In this document: positions 7,548-15,726 of the stretch, in pieces
Position numbering within the stretch: position 1 is the stretch's first letter
Layout: every line of letters begins with the position of its first letter
Notes under the pieces: model-generated
Told to the model about the DNA's origin: nothing
Databases searched by the model: none
The model's input: the letters and a program-made list of their open reading frames with translations, nothing else
Position numbers and translations under genes: made by a program
Origin: JBAIYU01 sp036763085
GTDB taxonomy: Bacteria > Bacillota > Negativicutes > DSM-1736 > Dendrosporobacteraceae
Direction: 5' to 3'
Length of the DNA stretch: 20,613 nucleotides
Assembly: GCF_036763085.1 (NCBI RefSeq)
Contig: NZ_JBAIYU010000012.1
Span: forward strand, 1 to 20,613

Positions 7548-8369
7548 ATGCCAAGACCTATTTGGAGCGGATCAATAAGCTTCGGTTTGGTTAATGTTCC
7601 CATAAAGATGTACAATACTGTAAAAAAGAAAACAATTAGTTTTAACCAGCTTCGCAAATCTGATGGGTGCCGTATTCGACTTAAGAAAACTTGCGCCATT
7701 GATGGTGCAGAGGTACCAAGTGATCAAATTGTTAAAGGTTATGAAGTTTCGCCTGATCGATATGTCGTAGTAACACAGGAAGACCTTGATTCCCTAAACC
7801 CTAAAGCATCAAAAACTATCGAAATCGAGGATTTTGTACTTTCCGAACAAATAAATCCGATTTATTACGAACAATCTTATTACTTATCTCCTGATAAAGG
7901 AGCCGCCAAAGCTTATACTCTCCTTTTAAGCGCAATGAAAGAATCGAAACGTATCGCAATTGCAAAACTTATAATTCGAAATAAACAGCATTTAACTGCT
8001 ATAAGGCCCGATGGCCGTGCACTAACCTTATCGATAATGCATTTCGCCGATGAGATTGTAAGCAAAGATGACATCGATGATTTACCAACCGATATTCAGC
8101 CGGAAAAGCGTGAGCTTAACATTGCCGTACAGCTAGTTGAATCATTGTCGGCAGATTTTGATCCTACTAAATATCATGACGAGTATCGTGAAAAGGTAAT
8201 TGAAATGATTGAGCAAAAAGCAGAAGGACAACAAATCGTCAATCAGCCTGCCGCTGAACAAGGTGCTAAAGTAGTCGACTTAATGGCCGCCTTAGAGGCC
8301 AGTCTAGCTGCAATCAAAAAGGAACCTCCTACCGCTAAACCGAGGAGGAAAAAAGCTCGTGCCCAATAG
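7548..8369 (+). CDS. ku: Non-homologous end-joining protein Ku
   Basis: A 273-aa bacterial Ku that would form a homodimeric ring on broken DNA ends and recruit the ligase and polymerase encoded on either side. The N-terminus MPRPIWSGSISFGLVNVPIK is the standard Ku beginning, and the core runs to about residue 250. It ends in a short basic tail (KPRRKKARAQ) as seen in other bacterial Ku proteins that thread or tether DNA. The ATG at 7548 was chosen over an upstream in-frame GTG (7533) because GAGGTG lies seven nt before it and the protein then starts at the conserved MPRP. The last 11 nt overlap the start of the polymerase gene. Confidence 0.95.
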   Translation: MPRPIWSGSISFGLVNVPIKMYNTVKKKTISFNQLRKSDGCRIRLKKTCAIDGAEVPSDQIVKGYEVSPDRYVVVTQEDLDSLNPKASKTIEIEDFVLSEQINPIYYEQSYYLSPDKGAAKAYTLLLSAMKESKRIAIAKLIIRNKQHLTAIRPDGRALTLSIMHFADEIVSKDDIDDLPTDIQPEKRELNIAVQLVESLSADFDPTKYHDEYREKVIEMIEQKAEGQQIVNQPAAEQGAKVVDLMAALEASLAAIKKEPPTAKPRRKKARAQ

Positions 8370-9297
8370 CAGCAGTATTATAGAGGTAGACGGTAAACAG
8401 GTTAAGCTGTCTAACCTTGAGAAAATCTTCTACCCTGCCTCCTCTTTTACAAAAGGTGCAGTTATTGACTATTATATTCGTATTGCACCAGTTCTTCTAC
8501 CTCACCTAAGCAGCAGACCTCTCACACTCAAAAGATATCCAAATGGCGCATTAGAAAAATTCTTTTATCAGAAAGAATGTCCTGCATCTCGCCCAGAATG
8601 GATGACAACAACACCTGTCTGGAGCGAAAGTAATAAGAAAAATACTAATTTCTGCCTTGTTGAGGATTTGCCGTCTCTTATTTGGTCAGCAAACTTAGCA
8701 GCTTTGGAACTTCACACTTCCCTGTCACTAGCCGAAAATATTATGCAGCCGACCATGGTGGTTTTTGACCTAGATCCAGGTCCACCAGCATCAATCATTA
8801 ACTGTGCGGAGGTTAGCTTATGGCTGCGAGATCTTTTTAAGAAGTTAGACTTGGATTGCTATCCAAAAACATCTGGATCTAAGGGTCTGCAAGTATACGT
8901 ACCTATAAACTCCCCTACTGATTATGAAACAACAAAACACTTTGCACATGTGATTGCCCGCGTCCTTGAACAAAAATATCCTGATAAAGTAGTTTCTAAC
9001 ATGAGAAAATCGTTACGAACTGGTAAAATCTTCGTTGACTGGAGCCAAAACGATGACCACAAAACTACCGTTTGTGTTTACTCTTTACGAGCAAAAGATT
9101 CACCAACAGTTTCTACACCAGTAACTTGGTCAGAAATAGAATTTGCCTTATCAGAGCACGATCAGTCTTTGTTGACTTTTACTTCTCAACAAGTACTGGA
9201 ACGAGTCGCCAAGCATGGAGATTTATTTGCGCCCGTTCTTTCTCTAAAACAGCAGTTGCCAAAAGTTGATTCTTTACTTAGGAGGCCTATTCATTGA
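8359..9297 (+). CDS. LigD-type primase-polymerase domain protein
   Basis: A 312-aa stand-alone version of the LigD polymerase domain (archaeo-eukaryotic primase superfamily) that would fill gaps at broken ends, often with ribonucleotides, during end joining. The metal-binding pair D137/D139 is in VVFDLDPGP, the nucleotide-binding KTSGSKG follows at 170-176, and the third acidic residue is D227 in IFVDWSQND. It begins with GTG at 8359 inside the end of ku, with AGGAGG ten nt upstream, so translation is coupled. There is no ligase or phosphoesterase domain. Together with the two preceding genes it makes up a complete three-part end-joining set. Confidence 0.93.
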   Translation: MPNSSSIIEVDGKQVKLSNLEKIFYPASSFTKGAVIDYYIRIAPVLLPHLSSRPLTLKRYPNGALEKFFYQKECPASRPEWMTTTPVWSESNKKNTNFCLVEDLPSLIWSANLAALELHTSLSLAENIMQPTMVVFDLDPGPPASIINCAEVSLWLRDLFKKLDLDCYPKTSGSKGLQVYVPINSPTDYETTKHFAHVIARVLEQKYPDKVVSNMRKSLRTGKIFVDWSQNDDHKTTVCVYSLRAKDSPTVSTPVTWSEIEFALSEHDQSLLTFTSQQVLERVAKHGDLFAPVLSLKQQLPKVDSLLRRPIH

Positions 9298-10250
9298 TTG
9301 TTCGGTTCGGTTATGTAGCAATAGCTCTTGATATTCAAGAGGGTTCACCAAATAAAACTATTACTGTAAAAACAGCAGAAACTATTACCAATCATGAAGA
9401 TAGACTCAACCGCATGCGTAGGATTTTGAGAGAAAACTTATCAAATACCTTAAGAATTTTGCGGTATAATGCTGCGCGCCATATTTATATCTATCGTTTT
9501 ACTTCAAAAACGGTGCCTCTTGCCACCCATCAGATCGCTGCTGATTGGGATTATATTGAAGAGTTCAAAGAGGAATGGCAGGAAATAGGGCAATTTATAA
9601 AGCAGCATAAACTCAGAGTTAGTGCGCATCCCGACCATTATACACTCATTAACAGCCCGCAAAGCGATGTACTAGCTGCCGCTTACAAGGACTTGGATTA
9701 CCACGTTTTGGTTTTCGAGGCTATGAACTTGCCCATAGAACCGCAGTTAGTAATGCATATTGGAGGTTTATATAAAGACAAGGATACTTCTATTTCTCGG
9801 TTCATTCAGGAATTTAACAATCTGCCAGATCGAATCAAACTGAGGCTTATGCTTGAAAACGATGATAAAAGCTATAGTGCTGCTGATGTACTAAATATCT
9901 GCCAAAAAATTCAATGTCCAATGGTCTTAGATATACACCATCATTTTTGTAAGAACGACGGGGAAGAATTAGCAGAGCTGTGGCCTGCTATTACTCAGAC
10001 TTGGCAAGACAAAACACCCCCTAAAATACATCTATCAAGCCCTAAAGATCAAAAACAATTTAGAAGCCATGCTGATTTTGTCAATATTGAAGATTTTATT
10101 CCTTTTTTGAAGATAACCAAAGGCTATAATAAAGATTTTGATGTAATGGTGGAAGCCAAGCAGAAAGACCTTGCCATGTTTAAACTAGTAGAGGATCTAT
10201 CTAAAATATCTGGAATCAAAAAGATCGATCATGCAACTATTGAGTTTTAA
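9294..10250 (+). CDS. uvsE: UV damage endonuclease UvsE/UVDE
   Basis: A 318-aa TIM-barrel endonuclease that nicks DNA 5' to UV photoproducts in the alternative excision repair pathway. The family start (MIVRFGYVAIALDI) and the metal-ligand positions are visible: H112 in AHPDHYT, H155 in MHIGG, E188 in LENDD, D213 and H216 in LDIHHHF, H246 in IHLSSP and E287 in MVEAK. It starts at TTG 9294, overlapping the previous stop as TTGA, with GGAGG eight nt upstream, so it is the last, translationally coupled gene of the repair operon. It ends at a strong bidirectional terminator. The link of UvsE with Ku/LigD suggests a repair set for dormant or irradiated cells or spores. Confidence 0.93.
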   Translation: MIVRFGYVAIALDIQEGSPNKTITVKTAETITNHEDRLNRMRRILRENLSNTLRILRYNAARHIYIYRFTSKTVPLATHQIAADWDYIEEFKEEWQEIGQFIKQHKLRVSAHPDHYTLINSPQSDVLAAAYKDLDYHVLVFEAMNLPIEPQLVMHIGGLYKDKDTSISRFIQEFNNLPDRIKLRLMLENDDKSYSAADVLNICQKIQCPMVLDIHHHFCKNDGEELAELWPAITQTWQDKTPPKIHLSSPKDQKQFRSHADFVNIEDFIPFLKITKGYNKDFDVMVEAKQKDLAMFKLVEDLSKISGIKKIDHATIEF

Positions 10251-10306
10251 AAGTATAAAAAAGAAACGTTTACTTGTAACAGTAAACGTTTCTTGTATTT
10301 ATACTT
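10251..10306. terminator. Bidirectional terminator between uvsE and pckA
   Basis: A perfect 14-bp stem (10261-10274 with 10281-10294, core AAACGTTTAC) surrounds a 6-nt loop. An outer helix, AAGTATAAA (10251-10259) with TTTATACTT (10298-10306), extends it on the far side of a short asymmetric gap. It ends both convergent genes; its right arm contains the pckA stop codon. Confidence 0.85.
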
Positions 10307-11867
10307 TCGGTCCTGCTGTAATAATTTCTACAGGCATGTCATCTTTAAATTTGTTAAAGTTTTTTGTAAAGAGCTGCGCCAAATAACGAGCTTGTTTATC
10401 ATATAAATCTTTATCTGCCCAAGTATTGCGCGGATTAAGAACTTCGGTGGGCACATCCGGACATTCATTTGGTATATATACATTAAAAATCGGATCAAGC
10501 TGCCAGGAAACAGTTTCTAATTTCCCTTCGATTGCTGCTCTAACCATTGATCTTGTATAAGATAGCTTCATACGCTTTCCGACTCCATACGGGCCACCCG
10601 ACCAGCCAGTATTAATTAAGTATACATTCGTATTATGTTTTTCGAGTTTCTCGCCTAAAAGCTTGGCATAAACAAGCGGTGAAAGTGGTAAGAATGGCGC
10701 TCCAAAGCATGTTGAGAAGGTTGCTTCTGGTTCAGTAACACCACGTTCAGTCCCAGCTAATTTACTAGTGTATCCTGATAAGAAATGATACATAGCTTGT
10801 TCTTTAGTCAATTTTGCTATAGGGGGCAGAACTCCAAAAGCATCAGCTGTTAAGAAAACAATTGTTTTAGGATGCCCGGCGATACTAGGAACTAGCGCAT
10901 TAGGAATATGGTCAATCGGATAAGCAGCTCTTGAATTTTCAGTTATAGTGTCATTATCATAATCCGGAACTCTTGTTTCGTCATCAATATATACATTTTC
11001 TAAAACTGTACCAAAACGAATAGCTTCCCATATTTCCGGTTCAGTTTCTTTACTTAAGCGGATACATTTAGCGTAACATCCACCTTCAATATTAAATATA
11101 CCGTTTTCACTCCAACCATGCTCGTCATCTCCAATTAGCTGGCGGCTCGAATCAGCCGATAAGGTAGTTTTTCCTGTGCCGCTTAAACCAAAGAATAGGG
11201 CTGATTCGCCATTGCTGCCGACGTTAGCAGAACAATGCATCGACATAATGCCTTTTTTAGGTAATATATAATTCATTACACTAAATATTGATTTTTTCAT
11301 TTCGCCGGCGTAATGAGTGCCACCTATCAGAACCATGTTCTTTTCAAAGTTTAAAACAATAAATGCTTCTGAGTTTGTGCCATCTATAGACGGAATAGCC
11401 TTAAAACCAGGCATGCAAATAACCTTAAAATTAATGTCTGAAATTTGTTCATCGTTGGGACGAACAAATAGCTGATGTACAAAAAGATTTTGCCATGCAA
11501 ATTCATTGATAAATCTAACTGTAATGCGATTCTCAGGGTCGGCCCCAGCAAAACCGTCAAAGACAAAAACTTCGCGATTTTGTATATATGCCATCATTCG
11601 ATTGTAAAGCTTGTCAAATTTTTCATCTGAAAAGGCTTTATTACTTCCCCAAGAAATTTCATTATGAACTGCAGAAACATCGACAATAAATTTATCGTTA
11701 GGCGAACGCCCTGTATATTTGCCTGTGGCTACTCGCAATGCTCCCGTTGAGGTCAAGTTACCTTCCTTTCTTACTATCGCCATCTCAATTAATTCGGCTG
11801 GAGTAAGATTATGATAGATTTTCCTTGCCCCTTCTACTAAGTTAGCAGCTTTCTCTTGTTCTCTCAC
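10299..11867 (-). CDS. pckA: Phosphoenolpyruvate carboxykinase (ATP)
   Basis: A 522-aa cytosolic ATP-type PEPCK that interconverts oxaloacetate + ATP with PEP + CO2 + ADP. All family motifs are intact: YTGRSPNDK (51-59, substrate-binding R54), GGTHYAGEMKKS (182-193, metal and substrate site), the P-loop GLSGTGKTT (227-235) and GDDEHGW (246-252). Length fits the family. The start is GTG at 11867, preceded by GGGGG seven nt upstream. It is monocistronic: thrC upstream ends at its own terminator, and a promoter with an inverted repeat lies between them. In fermentative anaerobes the enzyme may run in either direction. Confidence 0.96.
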   Translation of the reverse strand: MREQEKAANLVEGARKIYHNLTPAELIEMAIVRKEGNLTSTGALRVATGKYTGRSPNDKFIVDVSAVHNEISWGSNKAFSDEKFDKLYNRMMAYIQNREVFVFDGFAGADPENRITVRFINEFAWQNLFVHQLFVRPNDEQISDINFKVICMPGFKAIPSIDGTNSEAFIVLNFEKNMVLIGGTHYAGEMKKSIFSVMNYILPKKGIMSMHCSANVGSNGESALFFGLSGTGKTTLSADSSRQLIGDDEHGWSENGIFNIEGGCYAKCIRLSKETEPEIWEAIRFGTVLENVYIDDETRVPDYDNDTITENSRAAYPIDHIPNALVPSIAGHPKTIVFLTADAFGVLPPIAKLTKEQAMYHFLSGYTSKLAGTERGVTEPEATFSTCFGAPFLPLSPLVYAKLLGEKLEKHNTNVYLINTGWSGGPYGVGKRMKLSYTRSMVRAAIEGKLETVSWQLDPIFNVYIPNECPDVPTEVLNPRNTWADKDLYDKQARYLAQLFTKNFNKFKDDMPVEIITAGPKV

Positions 11868-11882
11868 TGCAATACCCCCACA

Positions 11883-11916
11883 AATTTAGTATGTAAATAT
11901 TATAACATACTAAATT
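11883..11916 (-). promoter_or_regulatory. pckA promoter -10 inside a 12-bp perfect inverted repeat (operator candidate)
   Basis: AATTTAGTATGT (11883-11894) and ACATACTAAATT (11905-11916) are exact reverse complements separated by 10 bp. On the minus strand the spacer contains TATAAT (11899-11904), preceded by TG one base upstream (extended -10); no good -35 is visible. Only one arm would lie within the transcript, so this is a DNA operator, not an RNA hairpin. Arm centres are 22 bp apart, about two helical turns, suiting a dimeric repressor that blocks RNA polymerase. The regulator is unknown. Confidence 0.6.
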
Positions 11917-11972
11917 AAATTATCCCTTCAAACTACAAAAAACTATCTTAATATAGTTTATTCCTCTCATAA

Positions 11973-12010
11973 AAATAATAAACATAGCCTTTCGGCTATG
12001 TTTATTATTT
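11973..12010 (-). terminator. Terminator of threonine synthase gene
   Basis: A perfect 17-bp stem (11973-11989 with 11994-12010) with a GAAA tetraloop on the transcribed (minus) strand is followed by a T-rich tract. The ascending arm contains the thrC stop codon (12005-12007). Confidence 0.85.
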
Positions 12011-13504
12011 AGTCAGAATATTTTTTATATTTTCTTCCATTTCTTCTTTTTCACAAGACTTTGAGAATCTAACCTTTACATTTTTTAATCCTGCTAAAGC
12101 CTTGGGAATTTTAATACCGCTTAAGCGCGAGAGTTCCTCAAGCATATCAAATTCACTTTTTCCTATTAATAAATCAGTACCAACTAGTGCTTCGAGAACA
12201 CTTTCATTAAATTTATAAGGACTTGCAGTGGAAAGTATTACGTTAGGTGTTTTATCACTTGTCCGCCGGCGATATTCTTCACCAACAAACCACGCAACTG
12301 CAGTATGTGGGTCAGCTGTATAGCTATACTTATCGAAGATGTCTTTTATAGTACGAATAGTTTGCTTATCGTCAGCCCAGCCCGCCCAGAATATATCTTG
12401 AATATCTTGAAGGTATTCCGAGCCGATATTATATTTTCCAGTAACCTTAAGTTCTTCCATCCATTGACTTACTTGCTTTGAATCGCCGCTAGTAACATGA
12501 TATAAAAGACGCTCAAGATTACTGGATATCAAAATATCCATAGACGGAGAAATTGTTTTGTGAAAACTGCGATTTCTATCGTAAACCCCTGTATTTAAGA
12601 AATCAGTTAATACATTATTAGGGTTTGATGCACAAATAAGTTTATTAATTGGCAGCCCCATAGCTTTTGCATAATATCCTGCTAGAATATTACCAAAATT
12701 ACCGGTAGGAACGACAAAATTTACTTTATTTCCTAAAGTGATATTACCAGCCTTTAACATGTCCGCATATGCACTAAAGTAATACACAATTTGCGGAACC
12801 AGACGCCCCCAATTTATTGAGTTAGCAGACGATAATTGAAAACCTTCCTTAGCTATTTCTTTGTTAAAAGCGTTGTTGCTAAAAATATTTTTGACACCCG
12901 TTTGAGCATCATCAAAATTTCCTTTTATAGCGATTACTGAAACATTTTCGCCTTGCTGAGTGACCATTTGTAAGCGCTGAATTTCACTAACACCGCTATG
13001 AGGATAAAATACTATAATTTTAATTTGATCAACATCTTTAAAACCTTCGAGGGCGGCTTTACCAGTATCACCTGAGGTTGCCACCAATATAACAATTTCA
13101 GCTGATTCCTCTGTCATTTTCAGTGCCTTTGACATTACCTGAGGTAATAGTTGAAGCGCCATATCCTTAAAAGCACTAGTGGGTCCGTGCCATAATTCAA
13201 GCACGTGATTGCCATCACCCAAGGTCTTGATTGGCGCTACTTCAGGACCATCAAATTTATCTAAGTTATAAGCTTTTTCAATACAGTCATCTATATCTTC
13301 CGAAGAAAAATCTGTAAGAAACTCTTTTAGTATTCTTGCGGCACGTTGCTGATAATTCACATCTTGAAGACTGGCTATATCATCTAAACTCAATGTAGGT
13401 ATTGACTGAGGCACAAATAGGCCTCCGTTATCAGAAATGCCTGTAATTATTGCTTCGGCCGACTCTAAAATCTCATTTCTCCCACGTGTACTTAAATATT
13501 TCAT
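12005..13504 (-). CDS. thrC: Threonine synthase
   Basis: A 499-aa PLP enzyme converting O-phosphohomoserine to threonine. The N-terminus MKYLSTRGR is the standard start of the long (E. coli/yeast-like) threonine synthase class, and the PLP lysine is K113 in HGPTSAFKD. VATSGDTGKAAL (phosphate-binding loop) and PTGNFGNILAGY are also present. The ATG at 13504 was chosen; an in-frame TTG seven codons upstream has no ribosome site. Only a loosely placed GAGAGGGG lies 11 nt before the ATG. It is probably the last gene of an operon with the DUF362 and YbaK genes (84 nt after ybaK) and is closed by a strong terminator. Confidence 0.95.
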   Translation of the reverse strand: MKYLSTRGRNEILESAEAIITGISDNGGLFVPQSIPTLSLDDIASLQDVNYQQRAARILKEFLTDFSSEDIDDCIEKAYNLDKFDGPEVAPIKTLGDGNHVLELWHGPTSAFKDMALQLLPQVMSKALKMTEESAEIVILVATSGDTGKAALEGFKDVDQIKIIVFYPHSGVSEIQRLQMVTQQGENVSVIAIKGNFDDAQTGVKNIFSNNAFNKEIAKEGFQLSSANSINWGRLVPQIVYYFSAYADMLKAGNITLGNKVNFVVPTGNFGNILAGYYAKAMGLPINKLICASNPNNVLTDFLNTGVYDRNRSFHKTISPSMDILISSNLERLLYHVTSGDSKQVSQWMEELKVTGKYNIGSEYLQDIQDIFWAGWADDKQTIRTIKDIFDKYSYTADPHTAVAWFVGEEYRRRTSDKTPNVILSTASPYKFNESVLEALVGTDLLIGKSEFDMLEELSRLSGIKIPKALAGLKNVKVRFSKSCEKEEMEENIKNILTK

Positions 13505-13588
13505 CTCACTACGTGCCCCTCTCAATCTGCTGCTAGCTTCTGCTTAATAAACATACGTCCGAATATAAATGCTTATTATAGCTTATAA

Positions 13589-14068
13589 TCAAGCTTGCGC
13601 TCGTGATATTTCACATATAACTGCCTTAACTGCTTTTATAAAATCGTCTGGTGATATAAGAATCTGGCATCCACGAATTCCAGCACTAATAGCAACGAAA
13701 GGCCACTGTGTTATACTGCTGTCAGCAAATACAGGAAAAGCCTTCTTAGCACCAAGAGGAGATACACCCCCTCTAATGTAACCAGTAAGTCCTAATACTT
13801 CTTTTAATTGTACCATTTCAACCTTTTTATTTGAGCTAGCCGCTGCTAAAGCTTTTAAATCAAGTTCTGCTGCGCCTGGGATACAAGCAAATAGTATCCC
13901 ATTTTTATCACCTCGCACAACTAGTGTTTTAAAAACTTGTTCAGTAGGTAAGCTAATTTTCTTAGCAACAGTATCAGCACTCAAATCGTCTAGATCCACT
14001 TCATATTCTCTTAGTTCATACTTTATCTTTAGCCCATCTAAAATCCGAGCAGCATTTGTTTTCTTCAA
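13589..14068 (-). CDS. ybaK: YbaK/EbsC family aminoacyl-tRNA deacylase
   Basis: A 159-aa trans-editing hydrolase of the YbaK/ProX fold, expected to remove cysteine (or another wrong amino acid) from mischarged tRNA, most often Cys-tRNA(Pro). The catalytic-type lysine K47 lies in VFKTLVVRG, and GGVSPLGAKK and AGIRGCQILISP match the family. Length is typical. The start is TTG at 14068 with GAGGTG 11 nt upstream, eight nt after the DUF362 stop codon, so the two are cotranscribed. I see no functional tie between the three operon members beyond shared transcription. Confidence 0.9.
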   Translation of the reverse strand: MKKTNAARILDGLKIKYELREYEVDLDDLSADTVAKKISLPTEQVFKTLVVRGDKNGILFACIPGAAELDLKALAAASSNKKVEMVQLKEVLGLTGYIRGGVSPLGAKKAFPVFADSSITQWPFVAISAGIRGCQILISPDDFIKAVKAVICEISRAQA

Positions 14069-14076
14069 TGTTATAA

Positions 14077-15144
14077 CTACACCTCAACTAACTCGTATTG
14101 CTTCGAACCCATGCCAATTTCCGCGGCATGATCGATCTGAATCATTGCATCGTGATGCTTGTATGCCATCTCAGCCAAATTATGGCCATGCGCCTTTGCA
14201 GTCAGGTCCAGCGTAGCCATATCTACTGCTACAGGGTCTTGCGATGCTAAAATACCAATATCCTCAATCATTTTTTCTTGCTTAACACTGAAGCAATCAC
14301 AGTCTTTAGTCATGTTAATTAAGACATTTATGAATACACATTTATCTTTTTTATCTTTTATTGAGCCATATGCATGTTCAGCCATGCTGCGCTGCATATA
14401 CCCAGATTCTGCACCCCAGTCGTAACTTACCGCATCGAAACGACAAACTGCTAAACACTCGCCACAGCCGATACACTTTTCTGCCATAATATATGCTTTT
14501 CCATCTTTTTCGATTATTGCTTCTTGTGGACACCACTTTACGCATTTTTGGCATATTCGGCACTTATCTGAAAGCACCTCGGGCAGCATTGCTGAGTGCT
14601 GGCGCATTTTTCCCATTCTACTAGCTAAGCCCATGCCTAAATTTTTGATGCATGCACCAAGCCCAGCCGCTATATGGCCGGTAGGATGGGAAACGGCTAT
14701 TAGCGCGTCTGCAGTCATTACTTCACGCGCAACTTTAACCGTTTCATGTAATTGACCATCTATTTTCACTTCATATTCGGAGTTACCTGTAAGCCCGTCA
14801 GCCATGATAAATGGAGCACCTACGTTTTCAATGGTAAATCCATGGCGATGAGCATGCATTAAATGCTTTACTGCGTTTTCCCTCTCACCTTTATAAAGAG
14901 TAGATGTTTCTGTTAAAAAGGGCTGACCGCCTTGCTCTTTTACTTTAGATACGATTTCCCTAATTAGCTCTGGTTTGATGTGGGTAGTATTTTTCTTCTC
15001 ACCAACATGAATCTTTATAGCCACAAAATCATTATTTGATATTTTTAAAATACCTGATTTCTCAATAAGCTCTTTTATCGCAATAGCCTGCTCCTCAACT
15101 GCTAATCCATCCTTAACTGATAAAAAAAATACTTTTGCTGTCAT
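14077..15144 (-). CDS. DUF362 protein with two 4Fe-4S ferredoxin clusters
   Basis: A 355-aa protein with an N-terminal DUF362 domain (residues 1-185; KIHVGEK, SHPTGHIAAGLGACIKNLGMG) and a bacterial 2[4Fe-4S] ferredoxin segment: C195-x2-C198-x2-C201-x3-C205 (CRICQKCVKWCP) and C224-x2-C227-x2-C230-x3-C234 (CIGCGECLAVC). Such proteins are common in anaerobes and presumably move electrons, but their reaction is not known. The ATG at 15144 (MTAKVFFLSV) was chosen because GAGG lies eight to nine nt upstream; a longer start at 15192 would extend into the promoter. It is the first gene of the DUF362-ybaK-thrC operon, with a near-consensus promoter 57 nt upstream. Confidence 0.9.
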   Translation of the reverse strand: MTAKVFFLSVKDGLAVEEQAIAIKELIEKSGILKISNNDFVAIKIHVGEKKNTTHIKPELIREIVSKVKEQGGQPFLTETSTLYKGERENAVKHLMHAHRHGFTIENVGAPFIMADGLTGNSEYEVKIDGQLHETVKVAREVMTADALIAVSHPTGHIAAGLGACIKNLGMGLASRMGKMRQHSAMLPEVLSDKCRICQKCVKWCPQEAIIEKDGKAYIMAEKCIGCGECLAVCRFDAVSYDWGAESGYMQRSMAEHAYGSIKDKKDKCVFINVLINMTKDCDCFSVKQEKMIEDIGILASQDPVAVDMATLDLTAKAHGHNLAEMAYKHHDAMIQIDHAAEIGMGSKQYELVEV

Positions 15145-15200
15145 CTTCAATCGCCTCGCTGTAATTATTTGATTTAAAAATAAGCATGGCATTTTTTCAC

Positions 15201-15229
15201 AGTATATAATTGTTTACGGTATTTGTCAA
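15201..15229 (-). promoter_or_regulatory. Near-consensus promoter of the DUF362-ybaK-thrC operon
   Basis: On the minus strand, TTGACA (15224-15229) is followed after 17 nt by TATACT (15201-15206). A 7-bp inverted repeat, CAGTATA (15200-15206) and TATACTG (15243-15249), brackets the promoter; one arm covers the -10 box. Confidence 0.7.
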
Positions 15230-15249
15230 CGGAATACAACTGTATACTG

Positions 15250-15279
15250 CAAAAAGATTGTGGCGCGTTACCGCGCCAC
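15250..15279 (-). terminator. Terminator of the ACT-like gene
   Basis: GTGGCGCG (15260-15267) pairs perfectly with CGCGCCAC (15272-15279) across a 4-nt loop. On the minus strand the stem is followed by AATCTTTTTGC. It begins three nt after the stop of the gene at 15282-15539. Confidence 0.8.
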
Positions 15280-15281
15280 TG

Positions 15282-15539
15282 TCAGAAATCCAGAGTCATG
15301 TACTTTACTTTGACATTTTGAATTGACTTGAGCTCTTCCTCAAAGTCTTTTATCGGTAAATCATTGCCACATAGCTGTAACAGGATAATGCCAGTATTAG
15401 TACACCGATCTATTGCCGCATCATGTAACCCAAGCCGAACTCTTATATAACAACCATACTTTGTTAGAACTTCCTGTACTTTCGCCGCAGTTTCTACGCG
15501 GTTTTCCTGCAATATCGCCATAATCATCGAACAATCCAT
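15282..15539 (-). CDS. ACT-like small protein, similar to iron-only hydrogenase system regulator (TM1266 type)
   Basis: An 85-aa protein with the alternating strand/helix pattern of an ACT/ferredoxin-like fold. The segments ENRVETAAKVQEVLTKYG, RVRLGLHD, GIILLQLCG and the C-terminal VKVKYMTLDF resemble the TM1266 family, named putative iron-only hydrogenase system regulators, which often sit next to Fe-Fe hydrogenase maturation genes. No hydrogenase gene is present here, so the assignment rests on sequence pattern alone. A strong AGGAGG lies eight nt before the ATG. It is monocistronic with its own terminator. Other small ACT or NikR-like regulators remain possible. Confidence 0.65.
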   Translation of the reverse strand: MDCSMIMAILQENRVETAAKVQEVLTKYGCYIRVRLGLHDAAIDRCTNTGIILLQLCGNDLPIKDFEEELKSIQNVKVKYMTLDF

Positions 15540-15726
15540 TTGATAGCCTCCTATACCAAAATTAGGTTAAGTACTATTTAATACTTATAAATATTTGCGT
15601 AAAACTCCTGCTTTATTCCAAAAAAATACTGATGTTTATATTATCTGACCATAATAACAAAAGCATGTTAATCGGTAGTGAATTAGTGTACAATAATAAA
15701 GATATCAGATAAAGAGGTGCCGATAA

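Noticed and set aside
11883..11916. CcpN, CcpA or Rex operator at pckA
   Set aside because: The arms do not match the consensus sequences I know for these regulators closely enough to name one.
13569..13781. Open frame on the plus strand opposite ybaK
   Set aside because: It has no ribosome site or recognisable product and lies opposite a clearly conserved gene.
15540..15726. NAD-responsive riboswitch upstream of nadE
   Set aside because: I could not recognise a conserved riboswitch core or a terminator/antiterminator pair in this stretch.
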